Shown: in pieces, positions 10,344 to 21,309 of the stretch
Layout of the letters: each line of letters starts with the position of its first letter
Numbering within the stretch: the first letter of the stretch is position 1
Source: Plasmodiophora brassicae
Taxonomy: Eukaryota > Endomyxa: Phytomyxea > Phytomyxea > Plasmodiophorida
NCBI GenBank assembly: GCA_036867785.1
Contig: CP145409.1
Coordinates: 124,001-188,000 of the forward strand
Length of the DNA stretch: 64,000 bases
Direction: 5' to 3'
Notes under the pieces: model-generated
The model's database searches: none
The model's input: only the letters and a program-made list of their open reading frames with translations
Told to the model about the DNA's origin: nothing
Made by a program: the position numbers and the translations under genes

Positions 10344-12022
10344 TTACACTGGCCATTGCTCCTCGTCGATCGGGTACTCCTCGGGCGCATCGCTCCAGTG
10401 GTCAATCAGCAGCTCGACGAAGGATCGCTCGTCGTCGGCGCTGTCGAGGTGCTCCAGCGGGTCCGCCACGACGACGGCCACGTACCGCATCAGGCACGGG
10501 GCGAACACGTGCGCCAGCACCACCTTGTCCGTCGGCGCCTGCCGGCTCGTCTCCTGAAGGGCGCTGATCACGCCGGCCAGGACGCGACGGTTCACGTCGG
10601 GCAGGCGAGTCAAACAGTGGCCGACGCAGGCCGCGATGTCGTCCGGCCCTCGGAACGGGCCGCGGCCCACCTCCAGGCACAGCTGGTACACGCCGACCGG
10701 GATCACAGGGCGATCCAGCGCTCGCAGCCAGTACTTCAACAGGTACGCCGGCACGATGGCGCTCCTATCGTCGTCGTCGTCGTCGTGCCACTGGAAGCGC
10801 CCGGCGCGCACCTGGTCCATGTACTCCTGCAAACGGGTCGTGCGCCTCGGTGACACGCGGAAGACCCGGTCGGCGGCGAACCCGTTCGCCTGGCGGAACG
10901 CGTGCAGGATCTGGCTGAACACGACCGGGACGGTGCGTCTCGGGTGCGCGCCCTGCTGCGCCGCCATGATCGCCTCCAGTGTCAGCACCGGCGCCCGACG
11001 ACGATCCAGCAGGTCCTCCAGCGATAGCGGGAGATCGTACGCGAGCGGCGCCGTCGTCTCGACCAGCGCCTCGCTCTGCTGCTCCGCCTGCTGGCACTCG
11101 GCGACGAAGCGGCCGGGGTCGGTGACGACGACAGCGACGACGCGGTCGCGCCCGACGGACGGGTCGACGTGCTCGACGAGGGCCCGGCAGATGGCGGCGG
11201 TGCGTGTCGTGTTGCGCGCGTCGATCGCTTGGAGGGCGTCCAGCAGGTCGGGTGCGGTGCCGGTGCGGAACTGCCGCTGCGTGGTGCGTGCGTGCCCGAC
11301 GGCGCGATCGTACGCCGCCGAGGCGCGCAGGGCCCGCTCCGCCTGGACCTGGTGCTGATCCTCGGGGCGCACGCCGCCCTTCCACCGACCCAGCCGACCC
11401 GCTGCCTCCGTCGGCCTCGTTACCGTGGCCTGCTGCTCCAGGCACCGGCGACGTTGCCGCGCCAGGTCCCTGGACGCCATCTCCATCGTCGTGACGTGGC
11501 CCGACACGACAGCGGCGATCTCCGGCAGGGTCAGAGCGGGCGCGTCCTGGCTCGGTTGCACGGCGACCGATATGCAATCGCTGAGGCCGCTGCACTGACG
11601 CCCGAACGACTCCAGGGCAGACAGCGCGTCAGCGTAATGGATGGGCATATCGTTCGTTGCCACGTTGCGTTCATCGCGAACGATCTGCAGCAGCGTCCTC
11701 GACAGAGTCTTCACCTGCGGGTGACATGGCGAGCTGTGTCAGACGCTGAGCGAATCGGGTGCCGCTCGTGATTACCCACCGCCGTTGCGGTCAGCGCCTG
11801 CAGGGCCTCGGCACGTCGCAGGCGCTGCTGGGATCGTTCGACCTCGGCGACGGCGATCTCAGGCGATTCGATGAGAATGCCCAGCTGGCGCCATCGTTGC
11901 CCTGGGGCGACGTCGGCCCCGTCGTCCGGCGGTGATGCTGCCGCAGGTACGAGTGGGTGATCAGCTGGGTCCCCGTCAGGGGCGACGACGATGCCGACGT
12001 CTGCTGTGCCCCTCGACGCCAT
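10344..12022 (-). CDS. F-BAR/RhoGAP protein
   Basis: Two exons on the minus strand (12022-11776 and 11714-10344) separated by a 61-nt intron. The N-terminal half is a long helical, Arg/Gln/Ala-rich region of the kind found in F-BAR domains, with no other domain. The C-terminal part is a RhoGAP domain: VPVVFSQILHAFRQANG, VFRVSP with the arginine finger position kept, LLKYWLRALDRPVIPVGVYQLCL, and a final LAHVFAPCLMR (the usual LA.VFgP.L.R box). RhoGAPs switch off Rho/Rac/Cdc42, and F-BAR modules couple this to curved membrane. The RhoGAP call is strong; the F-BAR part rests on position and helicity. The start codon is the first ATG of the Asp/Pro-rich leader. Confidence 0.8.
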
Positions 12023-12128
12023 CGTACGTTAGCGCTTAGGGTGGTGACGAGTGTCTGGGGGGTCCAACGCTCGAATACTCTGGAATAGAGACAGCGCTGC
12101 GAATGTATTCCAGAACGTGCGGTCTCGA

Positions 12129-14226
12129 TCAGATCGCCGGCTCGCTGAGCCAATCGCGCGTATGGGCCATCTGCTGGCGCTTCAGTATCCGTTGCCGGAC
12201 GCTCCTGACCCAGACGACCCCGGCCGCGACCACAGTGACAAGGACGACGGCGGCGCAGGATGCACCCCTGGCTGTGGACATCGACCCGGCCCACGACGTC
12301 CATGGGGACGACGATAGCGCCATGACGGGCGCGGCTGGGCTCGTGGCGCGTCGCCGCAGCATTGCCGCACTGGGCGACAGCGTTAGGGGGCGGCGCGTTG
12401 GGTGCCGTCTCGCCGCCCAGGACGACGACGACGACCGTATGGCGGATCTGGTCGTTGAGGCGCGCGTCGACCTTCGATTGGACGCTGTTGGTACAGCTGG
12501 GTTTGTCGTCGGCCGGGATGGTACTGTCGTGCGACGCGTAGACCTTTTCGACGACGTTCCCGGCCTGGTATCGTGCCCACTCGCTGCCTTCGCGGTCGAT
12601 CGACTTGATTTCCCGATCGGGGAACGAGCTTGCCGGGAGCTGGTCCTCGGGCGCCTCGTCGTCGGGCGTTTCGTCCTGGATCGGGTGGACGGCCGTTCAA
12701 CGAGCCGGGTGCTGGATCGGCCCGGCATTGTGGTTGGGCGGCGGTTCAGGCGGGAGCTGGTCGCCCGAGGATGCCTGGACGTCGTCGGGCGTGGCGTTCG
12801 GGATCGGGACGTTGTCGGGCGTGGCGTTCGGGATCGGGACGTTGTCGCGAGCGAGACGGCGCGCAGGCCGGCCGCCATCGCGTTCAGAAGCGTGCTGCTG
12901 GAGTCGTCCTGGGACAGCTCCCAGGCCATCATGCCCAGGAGGCCATGCGCGCCGACGTACTGCGCCTTGGTCGCCAGCGATCGCGCCGACTCGTACGTGA
13001 TGAACGATGCCTGCACCGGGTTGAACGCGTACGCGGCGCACGCGGTGGCATCCCAGTAGGGCGCCCAGTTGCTGTCCGCCGCCAGCAGGTCCTGGATGTC
13101 GGGTGCGGCGAGATAGTACGACGGCGATGCAGCCGCCGACACGAACAGGCCCTGCGCCCCGGCCAGGGTAGGTGGTGTCGAGGAGGCCACACCGGTGCGC
13201 TGGAACCCATAGAACGGCACGCCGAGCACTAACTGCCCGGCAGGCACCCCGGCGGCCAGGTACGACTAGAGCGCACACAGGCGTGGGTAGGTGCCAGGCA
13301 TGGGGTTCGCCGAACCTACCAGGACGGCGGTGCCGACGGCGTTGGGCTGGGCGCCAGACGGGAACAATGGCGCGTTGTGCTTCGTGATCGGCTTGGCTTC
13401 CCACGATCCCGTGTAATCGTATCCCCTGCCGGGTCACCGGGTCAGGCGCAAACGTATGCACGGGTGGGCATGCGATCGGCCCACATGATGTTGATCCAGT
13501 CGACAACGGGGGCGATGGCGGCCGCCATCTGGAATTGTAGCGCGTTCTGGGTGCTGCTGGCCGTGGTCAGTAACGACCCGGGAGGGAGGGCGGCGCGCAG
13601 GGCGGCCATCAGCAGCGGGTACGTCGTCGCGTCCGATTGGACGGGCACCTCCCAGTCCACTGGCACCGCCACCCGTTAAGTTCAGCGATGCGCACGCGCG
13701 TGTGATGGGTGCAATACCATCAAGGCCGTCGAACGAGTACCTGGCGGCCAGCGCCGCGCAGGACTGGGCAAACGTGGCGCGGGACGCGTTCGTCGCCGCC
13801 GCCGTTTTGAAGGGCATCGCCACGTCCCCGCCCCCAACGCTCAGCGTCGTCCGCAGGCGGGGGAACCGCTTCTTCAGCTGCAGGAGCGCTGCGAGGTTCG
13901 CTACCAGAACACTCAGGTGGTGGCTGACATTGCCGGGCCGTTCCTGCACCCACCTGCGTCCTCTGCATTGGAGAGCGCGCACAGGCCGCCTATGCCCAGA
14001 AGATGGGTAACGTGGCTGAAGAGGACATGCCGACAGGCATCATACCGGAGGTGACGGTCGCGAACGCGTAGGCGATGACGTCGATGCTGCTGGCGTTGAT
14101 GCTGGCGATGGACAGCGACGTATAGTGCGGCACGTACACCTGCAGGATGGTTCGGCGCCCGGCAGCGACCGCCATGCTCACCACGACGGCAATGGCTCCC
14201 AGCGCGAATGACCCGATCGCAGCCAT
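12129..14226 (-). CDS. Membrane-anchored GH18 chitinase A
   Basis: Six exons (14226-14046, 13989-13954, 13900-13718, 13659-13485, 13425-13320, 13265-12129), 605 aa. A hydrophobic signal segment precedes the barrel strand RRTILQVYVPHYTS. The substrate strand TTLSVGGGD and the catalytic motif FDGLDVDWE (DxxDxDxE with the acid Glu present, rebuilt exactly across an intron) follow, then INIMGYDYTGSWE, LVLGVPFYGFQ and GLLGMMAWELSQDD. After the barrel comes a long Arg/Ser/Thr/Pro linker with tandem RSRTPRPTTS units, one membrane span (AAVVLVTVVAAGVVWV) and a cytosolic tail ending WLSEPAI. It should cleave chitin-type beta-1,4-GlcNAc polymers at the cell surface. All intron positions match chitinase B. 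Confidence 0.9.
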
Positions 14227-14654
14227 CGTGTTGACGCTGTGGGCTGTGGAGGGGAAGATGAATATAATATCTCTCGCGGACGAATCTGGCAAGCACCATC
14301 GCCTGTGGAAACGCCAACCACACGAAGGCGATGCAGGGATCCTGTGTGTCGTAGGCGTACCGACTAGCGCGTTGGCCCCAGGCGCACGAGGCGGATGAGC
14401 GCGCCAGCCAGCACACCCGATCGGATCGTCAGTTCGGTGTCCTGTCGCACGCGGCCCCTTCGGGCGACATGGCTCGGTCCCGGCAGTACTGAAATTCGCC
14501 CACAGACACCTGCTGCTATGGGCCGACGTGGTGACCGTACCCTCCGCACTCCCACCGGATACGCTTAACGCTCTGCTATAGTAGTACCATGAACCGGGGC
14601 GGACGTGGATCAGGCAACTCCCTGTCTGATTTGTTCGCCGACGAGCATGCCGGG

Positions 14655-14800
14655 CGTCGAGTGGGCACCGCTTTGCTGTCGGTATTGCCGGTAGTGCTCT
14701 CGCGTTGTTCACGTTCGCTGTGGCCTCCTGTAAGGCGTCGGTATTGGTGCTTCCCCCTCCCAACCTGTTGTGTTCCTCGTACAGGTTAGTGTAAAGCTGG
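14655..14800 (+). pseudogene. Degenerate start of a 7TM gene
   Basis: The frame around 14662-14791 reads AVGIAGSALALFTFAVASCK, close to the first membrane span of the intact 7TM gene 400 bp downstream (AIGIAGGALGLSTIAVVLCT). It runs to a stop soon after and has no in-frame ATG; a separate short frame beginning ATG at 14589 precedes it. I read it as a truncated tandem copy. The rest of 14.23-15.09 kb shows no convincing gene, although a long minus-strand open frame crosses it without protein-like content. Confidence 0.45.
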
Positions 14801-15096
14801 GGCACCGTAGTCGGTCCAGCCCTATACAGCCGACCAAGCCACCCCGACAGTATCTTTCGGCGACGTCCCCGAGAGCGCCCAACCGGTAACAACGTACGTG
14901 TCTGGGAGCCCAATAAGCCCAGATCCAACCGCTGTAAGTACGCCTCATGCAACCAGCTATGTAGGGCCCAGGGTGATAACTGTACTGTTCGCTCGCTCAT
15001 CATCACACGATATGCTTAAGGGCGCCTTAGTACATGGACCCGCGACAAGCGCTTGATCCAGCGTAGTCGGCGCCTCTATTATATCAGGCGGTGACG

Positions 15097-15968
15097 ATGC
15101 CGGCTGTGGAGGGGATCGCACTTGCAATCGGCATTGCCGGAGGTGCTCTGGGATTATCCACGATCGCCGTTGTCCTGTGTACGGCCGTGACCGTCATACG
15201 GGAAGGCAAGGTCAGCGTCCTGGTCGGATCCATCTGGAGCACCGCGTTCTGTGCCTGCATGGCTGGGACGTGCACCGCGCTCCAGTGGGTGTACCCGTGG
15301 GCGCCCTCCCAGGCGCGTGCCTGCGAAACCCTCGCCGGCGTCGTAGGCTTCTTCTGTAACATCGTTGAACACGTTGGACAAACCGATGCTGTCCCGCTGA
15401 CCTCGGGCATGCATTTCGCACAGATACCTGCACGATCGGATCCGTTCTGCAATTCCTGCACTGCCGGGCGCTGATGGTCGACGACCAGGCGCGGTCCACG
15501 CCGCTCATGAAGATGATCCAGCTGGGCATCGTCAGCGTGGTCCCATTCGCGATCTTCACGGCCGCCGTATCGCAGGGCCGCGTTGTCGATGACTTGGGCG
15601 TCTGTGTGGGATACTACCCTGTGTACGTTGCCGTCCTGATCGTCATGGCAGTCGTCGGGTTCTCCGCCCTGCTGATCTACAAATTTACGACGTCTCTACG
15701 CGAGCACCAGGCCCGCATGGCACTGCCGAACGAGAAGCTGTCCGCTGGCGACCAGACGCGCAACAAGAGGATGGAGACGCTCGCGCGACGCAACCTGTTC
15801 TTCTCGTCGATTGCGCTCGGATCCACGTTGAGCACCATGACCTACCTCCTCATCGACGACCTCGCGTACCCGACGTTCGCCCCACTCCATATGGCAATTG
15901 TGAACCTGATTGGCATCGTCGACGTTGCCATCAACTGCCTGGTCATCTGCACGTGCTCGAACGCGTAA
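15097..15968 (+). CDS. Seven-transmembrane protein, unknown family
   Basis: Two exons (15097-15355, 15424-15968) give 267 aa. Seven hydrophobic spans can be counted: IALAIGIAGGALGLSTIAVV, SIWSTAFCACMAGTCTALQW, VVGFFYTCTIGSVLQFLH (rebuilt across the 68-nt intron), LGIVSVVPFAIFTAA, YYPVYVAVLIVMAVVGFSAL, LFFSSIALGSTLSTMTYLLI and LHMAIVNLIGIVDVAINCLV. Short loops and a charged segment after span 5 (REHQARM..NEKLSAGDQTRNKR) resemble small GPCR-like receptors, but I see no class signature. An AT-rich TATTATATCA lies about 20 nt before the ATG, so the 5' leader must be very short. Confidence 0.75.
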
Positions 15969-16152
15969 GCAGATGGATCGACACTTTGGCGATCTCGGCT
16001 GATCAGCAGCGTTGCCAGGTGGATACCGCGAGCGTTCAAAGTGCACCCGGCTTCCCAGAAGTACGGGTCGACGAGGGCTGACCCGTAATCCGAAGCGCAC
16101 TCAACATTGCCACAGTTTGTTGCATGGTGTCGACGATGCAATACATTTACTG

Positions 16153-18480
16153 TCACATGGCCGGCTCCGTCATCCACGTCTGCATATAGGCGGCGTACTG
16201 CCGGTATCTCTGCTGCTGCTGCCTGCGCCTGATCCCGATGACACAGGCGGCACAGAAGGTGACAGCGATGACAGCGACGAAGGATGCGACCCGGGCACTC
16301 AACGCCAACCCGAACCATGACGCCGACGACGACGGTGACACCGTCGCCGGGCTCGTTGTCGGGCGCCCCCGCTGCTCAGCCGCAGCAGACCTCGTCACTG
16401 GCAACGCTGGCGAACGGATCAAACGCGTGTGCGTCGTGTCTCGTAAGCGGCTCCTGGAGTCGGCCGCCGGCGATCGTACAGACGCCCTGACCATTGTTCG
16501 CCTGGACGAGCTCAGATTCGGATGGAAAGTGGCGCCACGACGACGTGATGCCCCGGGACGTGAAGTCGTCATCGTCGTCGTCCGCTGCTGAGACCGGGAC
16601 CCAGTCGGCGGGCGTTGCGTGTGGCTCGCCACCGATTGCGACGATGCCTTAGCCGGCTTGGTGTTCGAGGTCCTTCCGCGCGAGCGCGTACGTCGGAGCG
16701 TTCGTGTCGACGGGCGTCGTGTCCCGGCTCGGGAGTTGGATGCCCTCTGCGCCTGCCTGGTGCTGGCCCGTCTGGACGTCGCATTGCGCTTGGACGCAGG
16801 TGACTGCGACGGTGGGTTGACAGCCTTCGTGCTGGATCTGTTCGCCTTCCTCGTACGCGAACGGCTTCGTCGGGAGCTGCTGCTCTTCAGCTGCCTCGAT
16901 GATGGACGTCTTGTCTTCGTTCGGGACGTTGACGTCCTCCGGGCACGTCCACTGCTGGTCGGCTTCAACTTTGTGGTTGGGCGGCGCTTGGATTTAGTGT
17001 TTGGGCGCCCCGTCGATGACGGTTTCGTCCTGGATCGCGATGTCGTTGCCTGCGAGACGGCACGAAGACCGGTAACGATCGCATTCAAGAGCGTGTTGCT
17101 GGAGTCGTCCTGGGACAGTTCCCAGACCATCATGCCGAGCAGGCCACGCGCGCCAACGTACTGTGCCTTGACCGCCAGCGACCGCGTCGACTCGTACGTG
17201 ATGAACGATGCCTGCACTGGGTTGTACGCGTACGTGGCGTTGGCGGTGGCGTCCCAGTATACGGTCCAGTTCTTGTCGGCGCTGAACAGGCTCTGAATCT
17301 GCGGCGTCTTGAGTTGGTAATAGGGCGATGCGGCCGCCGACACGAACAGGCCGGTGGCCTGGATCCCGGTCAGGTTGCGAGTCGAGGCCACACCGGTGCG
17401 CTGGAACCCATAGAACGGCACGCCGAGCACTAACTGGCCGGCGGGTACCCCGGCGGCCAGGTACGACTTGGTAGAGCGGGCGCGTCAGTGCAACGCCCGA
17501 CAGGAGATGGTGGTTATTCCCGGCACCTACCAGGACACCGGCGCCGGCGGTCTTGGGCTGGGACTTTGACGGGAACAGAGGCGACGCGTGCTTCGTGATG
17601 GGGTTGGTCTCCCAGGACCCGGTGTACGGGTATCCCCTGTGTCGGGGGGCCGCCCGCACACGTTGGTTGGCGTTTTCCAGGGATCGACGCGCCCTGCCCG
17701 ACTTACATGATGCTGATCCAGTCGACAACGGGGGCGACCGCGGCTGCCATCTGGAACTGTAATGCGTTTCCAGTGTTGCTGGCCGTGGTCAGCAACGACC
17801 CTGGCGGGAGGGCGGCGCGCAGGGCGGCGACGAGCAGCGGGTACGTTGTCGCGTCCGACTGGACGGGCACCTCCCAGTCCACTGGCACAGTACCCGCTAG
17901 GTTAGCGTCTGCACCGCGCGCGCTAGCGGTCGATGCCCAGCAGAGTTGTACCGTCAAGGCCGTCGAACGAGTAATTGGCGGCCAGCGAGGCGCACGACGC
18001 GGCGAACCTGGTGCGGGACGCGTTCGTGGCCGCCGCTGCCTGGAATGGGGCCGCCACGTCCGCCCCGCCGATGCTCAGCGTCGTTCGCAGGTGCGGAAAC
18101 TTTGTCTTCAGCTGCAGGAGCGCGGGCAGGTTCTCTAAGAGCGGGGGTCACCAGTTACACCACGCTTGGGGCAAGGTGCCGTTCCACGTCAAGGATCGCA
18201 CTTACTGGAATCCTTTGAATTGACGAGGGCGCACAGGCCGCCTGTCAGGTTGCAATGTGAACGAGGACGATGGTCGTTCGATGCGAGGCATCGTACCGGA
18301 GGTGACGGTGGCGAACGAATAGGCGATGACGTCGATGTTGCTGGCGTCAATGTTGGCGATGGTCAGCGACGTGTAGCTCGGGAGGTACACTTGCAGGATC
18401 GTGCGCCGGCCGGTCGCGATTCCCGCGACCACCACCAGCACCAAGGCGATGCATTCCATCAGCGCCCAGCGAGGTGCCAT
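16153..18480 (-). CDS. Membrane-anchored GH18 chitinase B
   Basis: Paralogue of chitinase A with the same six-exon structure: 18480-18297, 18241-18206, 18134-17952, 17881-17707, 17636-17531, 17466-16153; 665 aa. Exons 2-5 are identical in length to those of A (36, 183, 175 and 106 nt). It keeps RRTILQVYLPSYTS, the catalytic FDGLDVDWE, ISIMGYPYTGSWE and LVLGVPFYGFQRTG. The linker is longer and dominated by Arg/Ser/Thr/Lys. It then has a membrane span (FVAVIAVTFCAACVIGI) and a cytosolic tail ending WMTEPAM, very like the WLSEPAI end of A. The pair flanks the 7TM gene, so that gene lies inside the duplicated neighbourhood. Role as for A. Confidence 0.9.
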
Positions 18481-18792
18481 CGCCTACAATGTGGAACGGG
18501 GTCGGCGCGGGTGCCACTCATATCGAGGCACACTAAATATCTCTCTCTCTGGCCGATACGGGAGATTCCACATCCGCCTGCGAACGCCGACAAAGCAAAG
18601 GCGACCGCGATGCCTGGTTTCCCAGGAGCGGTTCGGCCGACATGCCTGCCTGCGTCGTCGTCGCCGATCCCTCGTCGCTATACGGTGGCCTTCGCAGGGT
18701 CAGAAATAGCTGCGAGCGGCACCTCTGAATCAGGCGCCCTGGCGGCCTCGCGCTGGCAGCGGCAGGTCGCGTGAGGCGCGCGTCCAGCATCC

Positions 18793-19725
18793 ATGCCGAC
18801 GGCGGCGGCTGCATCGTGGGCGATCGTCCTGCTGGTCGTCCTGGCCGTATCCGCTGTGGGACCCGTGCGCGCAACCAGACCGAAGCGTCGCGTCGACCGC
18901 GACGACGTCGACGCCGCCGGTGCGCTTCTTAAGCGGACCAAGGCGTTTGGGTCCTCGTTCGCGCCTGGCTCTACGGCCACCCGACGTACGTCAACGATGC
19001 CGACCCGAGGCCCTACGAACGCGCGCGAAGGTATGCCAGGGCGGTGTGGTCGCTCGACCAGCTCCAGGGGTCGACCACCACGTCCAGGCGCACGTGCCCG
19101 GCAGCGCCCTGGAGCCAACAGGCAATCCGCAGACGAATGGACCGCGATCGCCGCCGTTGCCCCGCTCAACAAGGCGCTGCCGACCAGCGAGAAGGTCGCC
19201 GTCGTCGTCGTCCCGTCAACACCTAGCCCATGCCACAATCGCAGCAACTCGTCGAGCGGCACCGCAGGCAGCGGGCACAGGCCGCCTAGGACGTCGTCGT
19301 GGAGGCGCGTCGCCAAGCGAATGCTTCCCAGCAGGACAGCCGGCGTCTCGTTCTGCGTCGTATGGATGGCCATTCGGCTGGCTAGGCGGCGGCGCCCTGC
19401 GCCCGTCCGCGCCCCTGGATGGACAGCGTCCCCTACGGCTGTGTACACGTTCAGCGCCCTGACTGCGGCCGTGCTGGCGATGCTCCGAATGCCGACGGGC
19501 GCGAATCGCCCGCCGGACGCCACGCCTGAACCTGGGCATGTCTTCGATATGTCTGCGGCGTCGGCGACGGTTCGCCTGCGCTCCGTCTGCGTTATCGTCG
19601 TGCTGACCTTCCTGGCGTCAGTGCTGCTCGCTGCCCTCCTTGCCACGTTCGTCGTCGATTGCGCCCCGTTCGGAAACCATTGGGCGACGCGCTTCATGCT
19701 CTCCATGCTCTGCCGCGTCCCATAG
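18793..19725 (+). CDS. Probable secretory-pathway membrane protein, exon structure unresolved
   Basis: The first codons give a strong signal peptide (MPTAAAASWAIVLLVVLAVSAVGPVRA). The same frame stays open to 19725 and ends with a membrane span (VCVIVVLTFLASVLLAALLATFV). Between them the best codon bias moves to another frame around 18934-19070, which reads WVLVRAWLYGHPTYVNDADP. A 47-nt intron at 18887-18933 would join the signal peptide to that frame in phase. A further intron or a frame break is then needed to return to the C-terminal frame near 19.1 kb, which I could not place. A 357-codon open frame on the opposite strand is judged a shadow. No family recognised. Confidence 0.45.
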   Translation: MPTAAAASWAIVLLVVLAVSAVGPVRATRPKRRVDRDDVDAAGALLKRTKAFGSSFAPGSTATRRTSTMPTRGPTNAREGMPGRCGRSTSSRGRPPRPGARARQRPGANRQSADEWTAIAAVAPLNKALPTSEKVAVVVVPSTPSPCHNRSNSSSGTAGSGHRPPRTSSWRRVAKRMLPSRTAGVSFCVVWMAIRLARRRRPAPVRAPGWTASPTAVYTFSALTAAVLAMLRMPTGANRPPDATPEPGHVFDMSAASATVRLRSVCVIVVLTFLASVLLAALLATFVVDCAPFGNHWATRFMLSMLCRVP

Positions 19726-19805
19726 CACAGGCTGTGACCACTAAAACGCACGCCAATGACAGTGTGGGGGGTTGGGCGGCGGCGATGGGGAGAGATTGGG
19801 ATCTT

Positions 19806-20258
19806 TTATGACGAGTTTGATGGGAGCACAACGGGGCCGCCGAAGCACAGGCCGAACAGGGCGATCGTCGAGCACGGCTTCTGGGAGACGGTGACCACGT
19901 TGGGGTTGGCGAACGACACGGCCGCACATCGGTCGGCAGGGGCGGCGTCGGCGCTCGGCACCTTGTCGTCCATGATCCACATCTCGGACACGCCCTGCGC
20001 CTTGGTGTACGTGCGCCTCAGCGCCGCGATGAAGTCGGGGTTGTACAGCGATGCGAGCGTGGGGATCGAGATCAGCGTCCCGCCGTTCCGGGCACATTGT
20101 GCCACAGCGTCCGCGTACGATCCCGGCCGCTCCGACGGGTGCGCGTCAGCGCCCACCGCTAACGACAACGCGTTCCGCTTCTCGTCGTCGGCGATAGCGC
20201 TGCGCGCCAGGACGTAGCCGAGCACAAGCGGCGCCAGGAGTGCAAACGGTTGGGACAT
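19806..20258 (-). CDS. Small secreted C-type-lectin-like protein
   Basis: Intronless, 150 aa. Signal peptide MSQPFALLAPLVLGYVLARS, then YADAVAQCARNGGTLISIPT, which is the usual first helix of a C-type lectin-like fold (aromatic..A...C...GG.L..I). A Cys pair follows near the C-terminus (DRCAAVSFANPN..., KPCSTI, FGLC). The domain is minimal and lacks the canonical WND/EPN calcium-binding loop, so sugar binding is uncertain. The ATG at 20258 is chosen because it begins the signal peptide; the frame is open further upstream without one. Confidence 0.6.
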   Translation of the reverse strand: MSQPFALLAPLVLGYVLARSAIADDEKRNALSLAVGADAHPSERPGSYADAVAQCARNGGTLISIPTLASLYNPDFIAALRRTYTKAQGVSEMWIMDDKVPSADAAPADRCAAVSFANPNVVTVSQKPCSTIALFGLCFGGPVVLPSNSS

Positions 20259-20403
20259 TGGCAGCGGTTGGGAGTTCGGTGCACTATTTGGAAGTAGGGG
20301 AGCGGGCGCGCGCGCGCGGCCGGAGACCATGGCCGGAAGCACACATCAGCGGGTGAGTCACGCGAGCGATGGTCAGACGACGTACGACATGCGATCATCA
20401 TCA

Positions 20404-21206
20404 TCATCGGGCAGTGTAGAAATCCCACCAGGTCTGCTGCCTGGCGACGAGGCGGACCGTAACGAGGCGGTCGAACCCATGCGACTGAAGGACGTGTTCG
20501 ACCCAGCGCGTCTTGACCGGGCTGCCGAACAGCGCCTTCAGGTGGCTGAAGTTCTGCGACACGATCACGACCCGCCTCGCCTCGACGTCGTCATCGCTGA
20601 TCTGCCCTGGGTCCGCCAGGCGCTGCAGGCACGACGTCTCGACGAACAGTTCGATGCTCTTCCTGAACTTCTTCGCGCGCCTCTCCTCGAGGTGGCCGAA
20701 TCCGAGCGCGCTGACAACATCGTCGCAGGCGACCGACAGGTCTCGCTGCCGCGGCCGTGTGCACCCGTCCCGTAGACGGAACGCGTCGAACCCGGCCGGC
20801 AGGTTCGCGTCCTTGGCGGCAAAGTCGTCCACCGTCCCCGGCATCATCAGGAGCCGTTTACCTGCAACGTGTCAGCGTCGACAGCGACAACCGGATCGAT
20901 GCCATCCCCGGGGGGAGGGGGGCGGCGTTTGCTTAGTGTCCATCTCCTACCTAGGCGGATGTGCTCGTCGACCCAGGGGGCCCATCCCGCAATGTCGCCC
21001 TTCTGGTACCCGATCGCGAGCGTCGAATTGACAACGTAGACGTCGTCGTGGCTCATGGTCGGCAGTGGCCGCGAACCGTACAGAACGCCAACGCAGGCGC
21101 CCGTCTCTGCGTCGGCGGCGGCGGCGTTCGCCCCCGGCACCGTCCACAGCGTTCGCAATCGGCATCGTACGCGGCGTGCGACCGCCGACGCCCTGCCACA
21201 CGACAT
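20404..21206 (-). CDS. Unknown protein with FKBP-like segment
   Basis: Two exons (21206-20951, 20861-20404; 89-nt intron) give 237 aa. The N-terminus (MSCGRASAVARRVRCRLRTL) is basic and lacks acidic residues, as in a mitochondrial targeting sequence. The central segment (IGYQKGDIAGWAPWVDEHIRLGGKRLLMMP), rebuilt across the intron, resembles the last strands of FKBP-type peptidyl-prolyl isomerases (G.VI.GW..G...M..GGKR.L.IP). The remaining 140 residues are a mixed helical region with no motif I know. The FKBP likeness is the only functional clue and the catalytic aromatic residues cannot be checked by eye. Confidence 0.45.
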
Positions 21207-21309
21207 CGCCGCCGGCGCTCCTCAGCCAAATCGGCGGCGCTCCCGGTGCCCGCCCGTCCGCGCTCGCTCGCGAAGACCGACGAAGGTACCCCTAGGGTGG
21301 CCGCTAGCT

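Noticed and set aside
10770-10795. GTC/GAC triplet runs here and near 50.86 kb as possible expansions with regulatory meaning
   Set aside because: They encode Asp runs inside the RhoGAP and NSE3 proteins and are short; ordinary GC-rich coding microsatellites.
13990-15006. 338-codon minus frame running into chitinase A
   Set aside because: Only its last part (from ATG 14226) is the chitinase signal and first strand; the upstream portion lacks protein-like content and a plausible signal peptide start.
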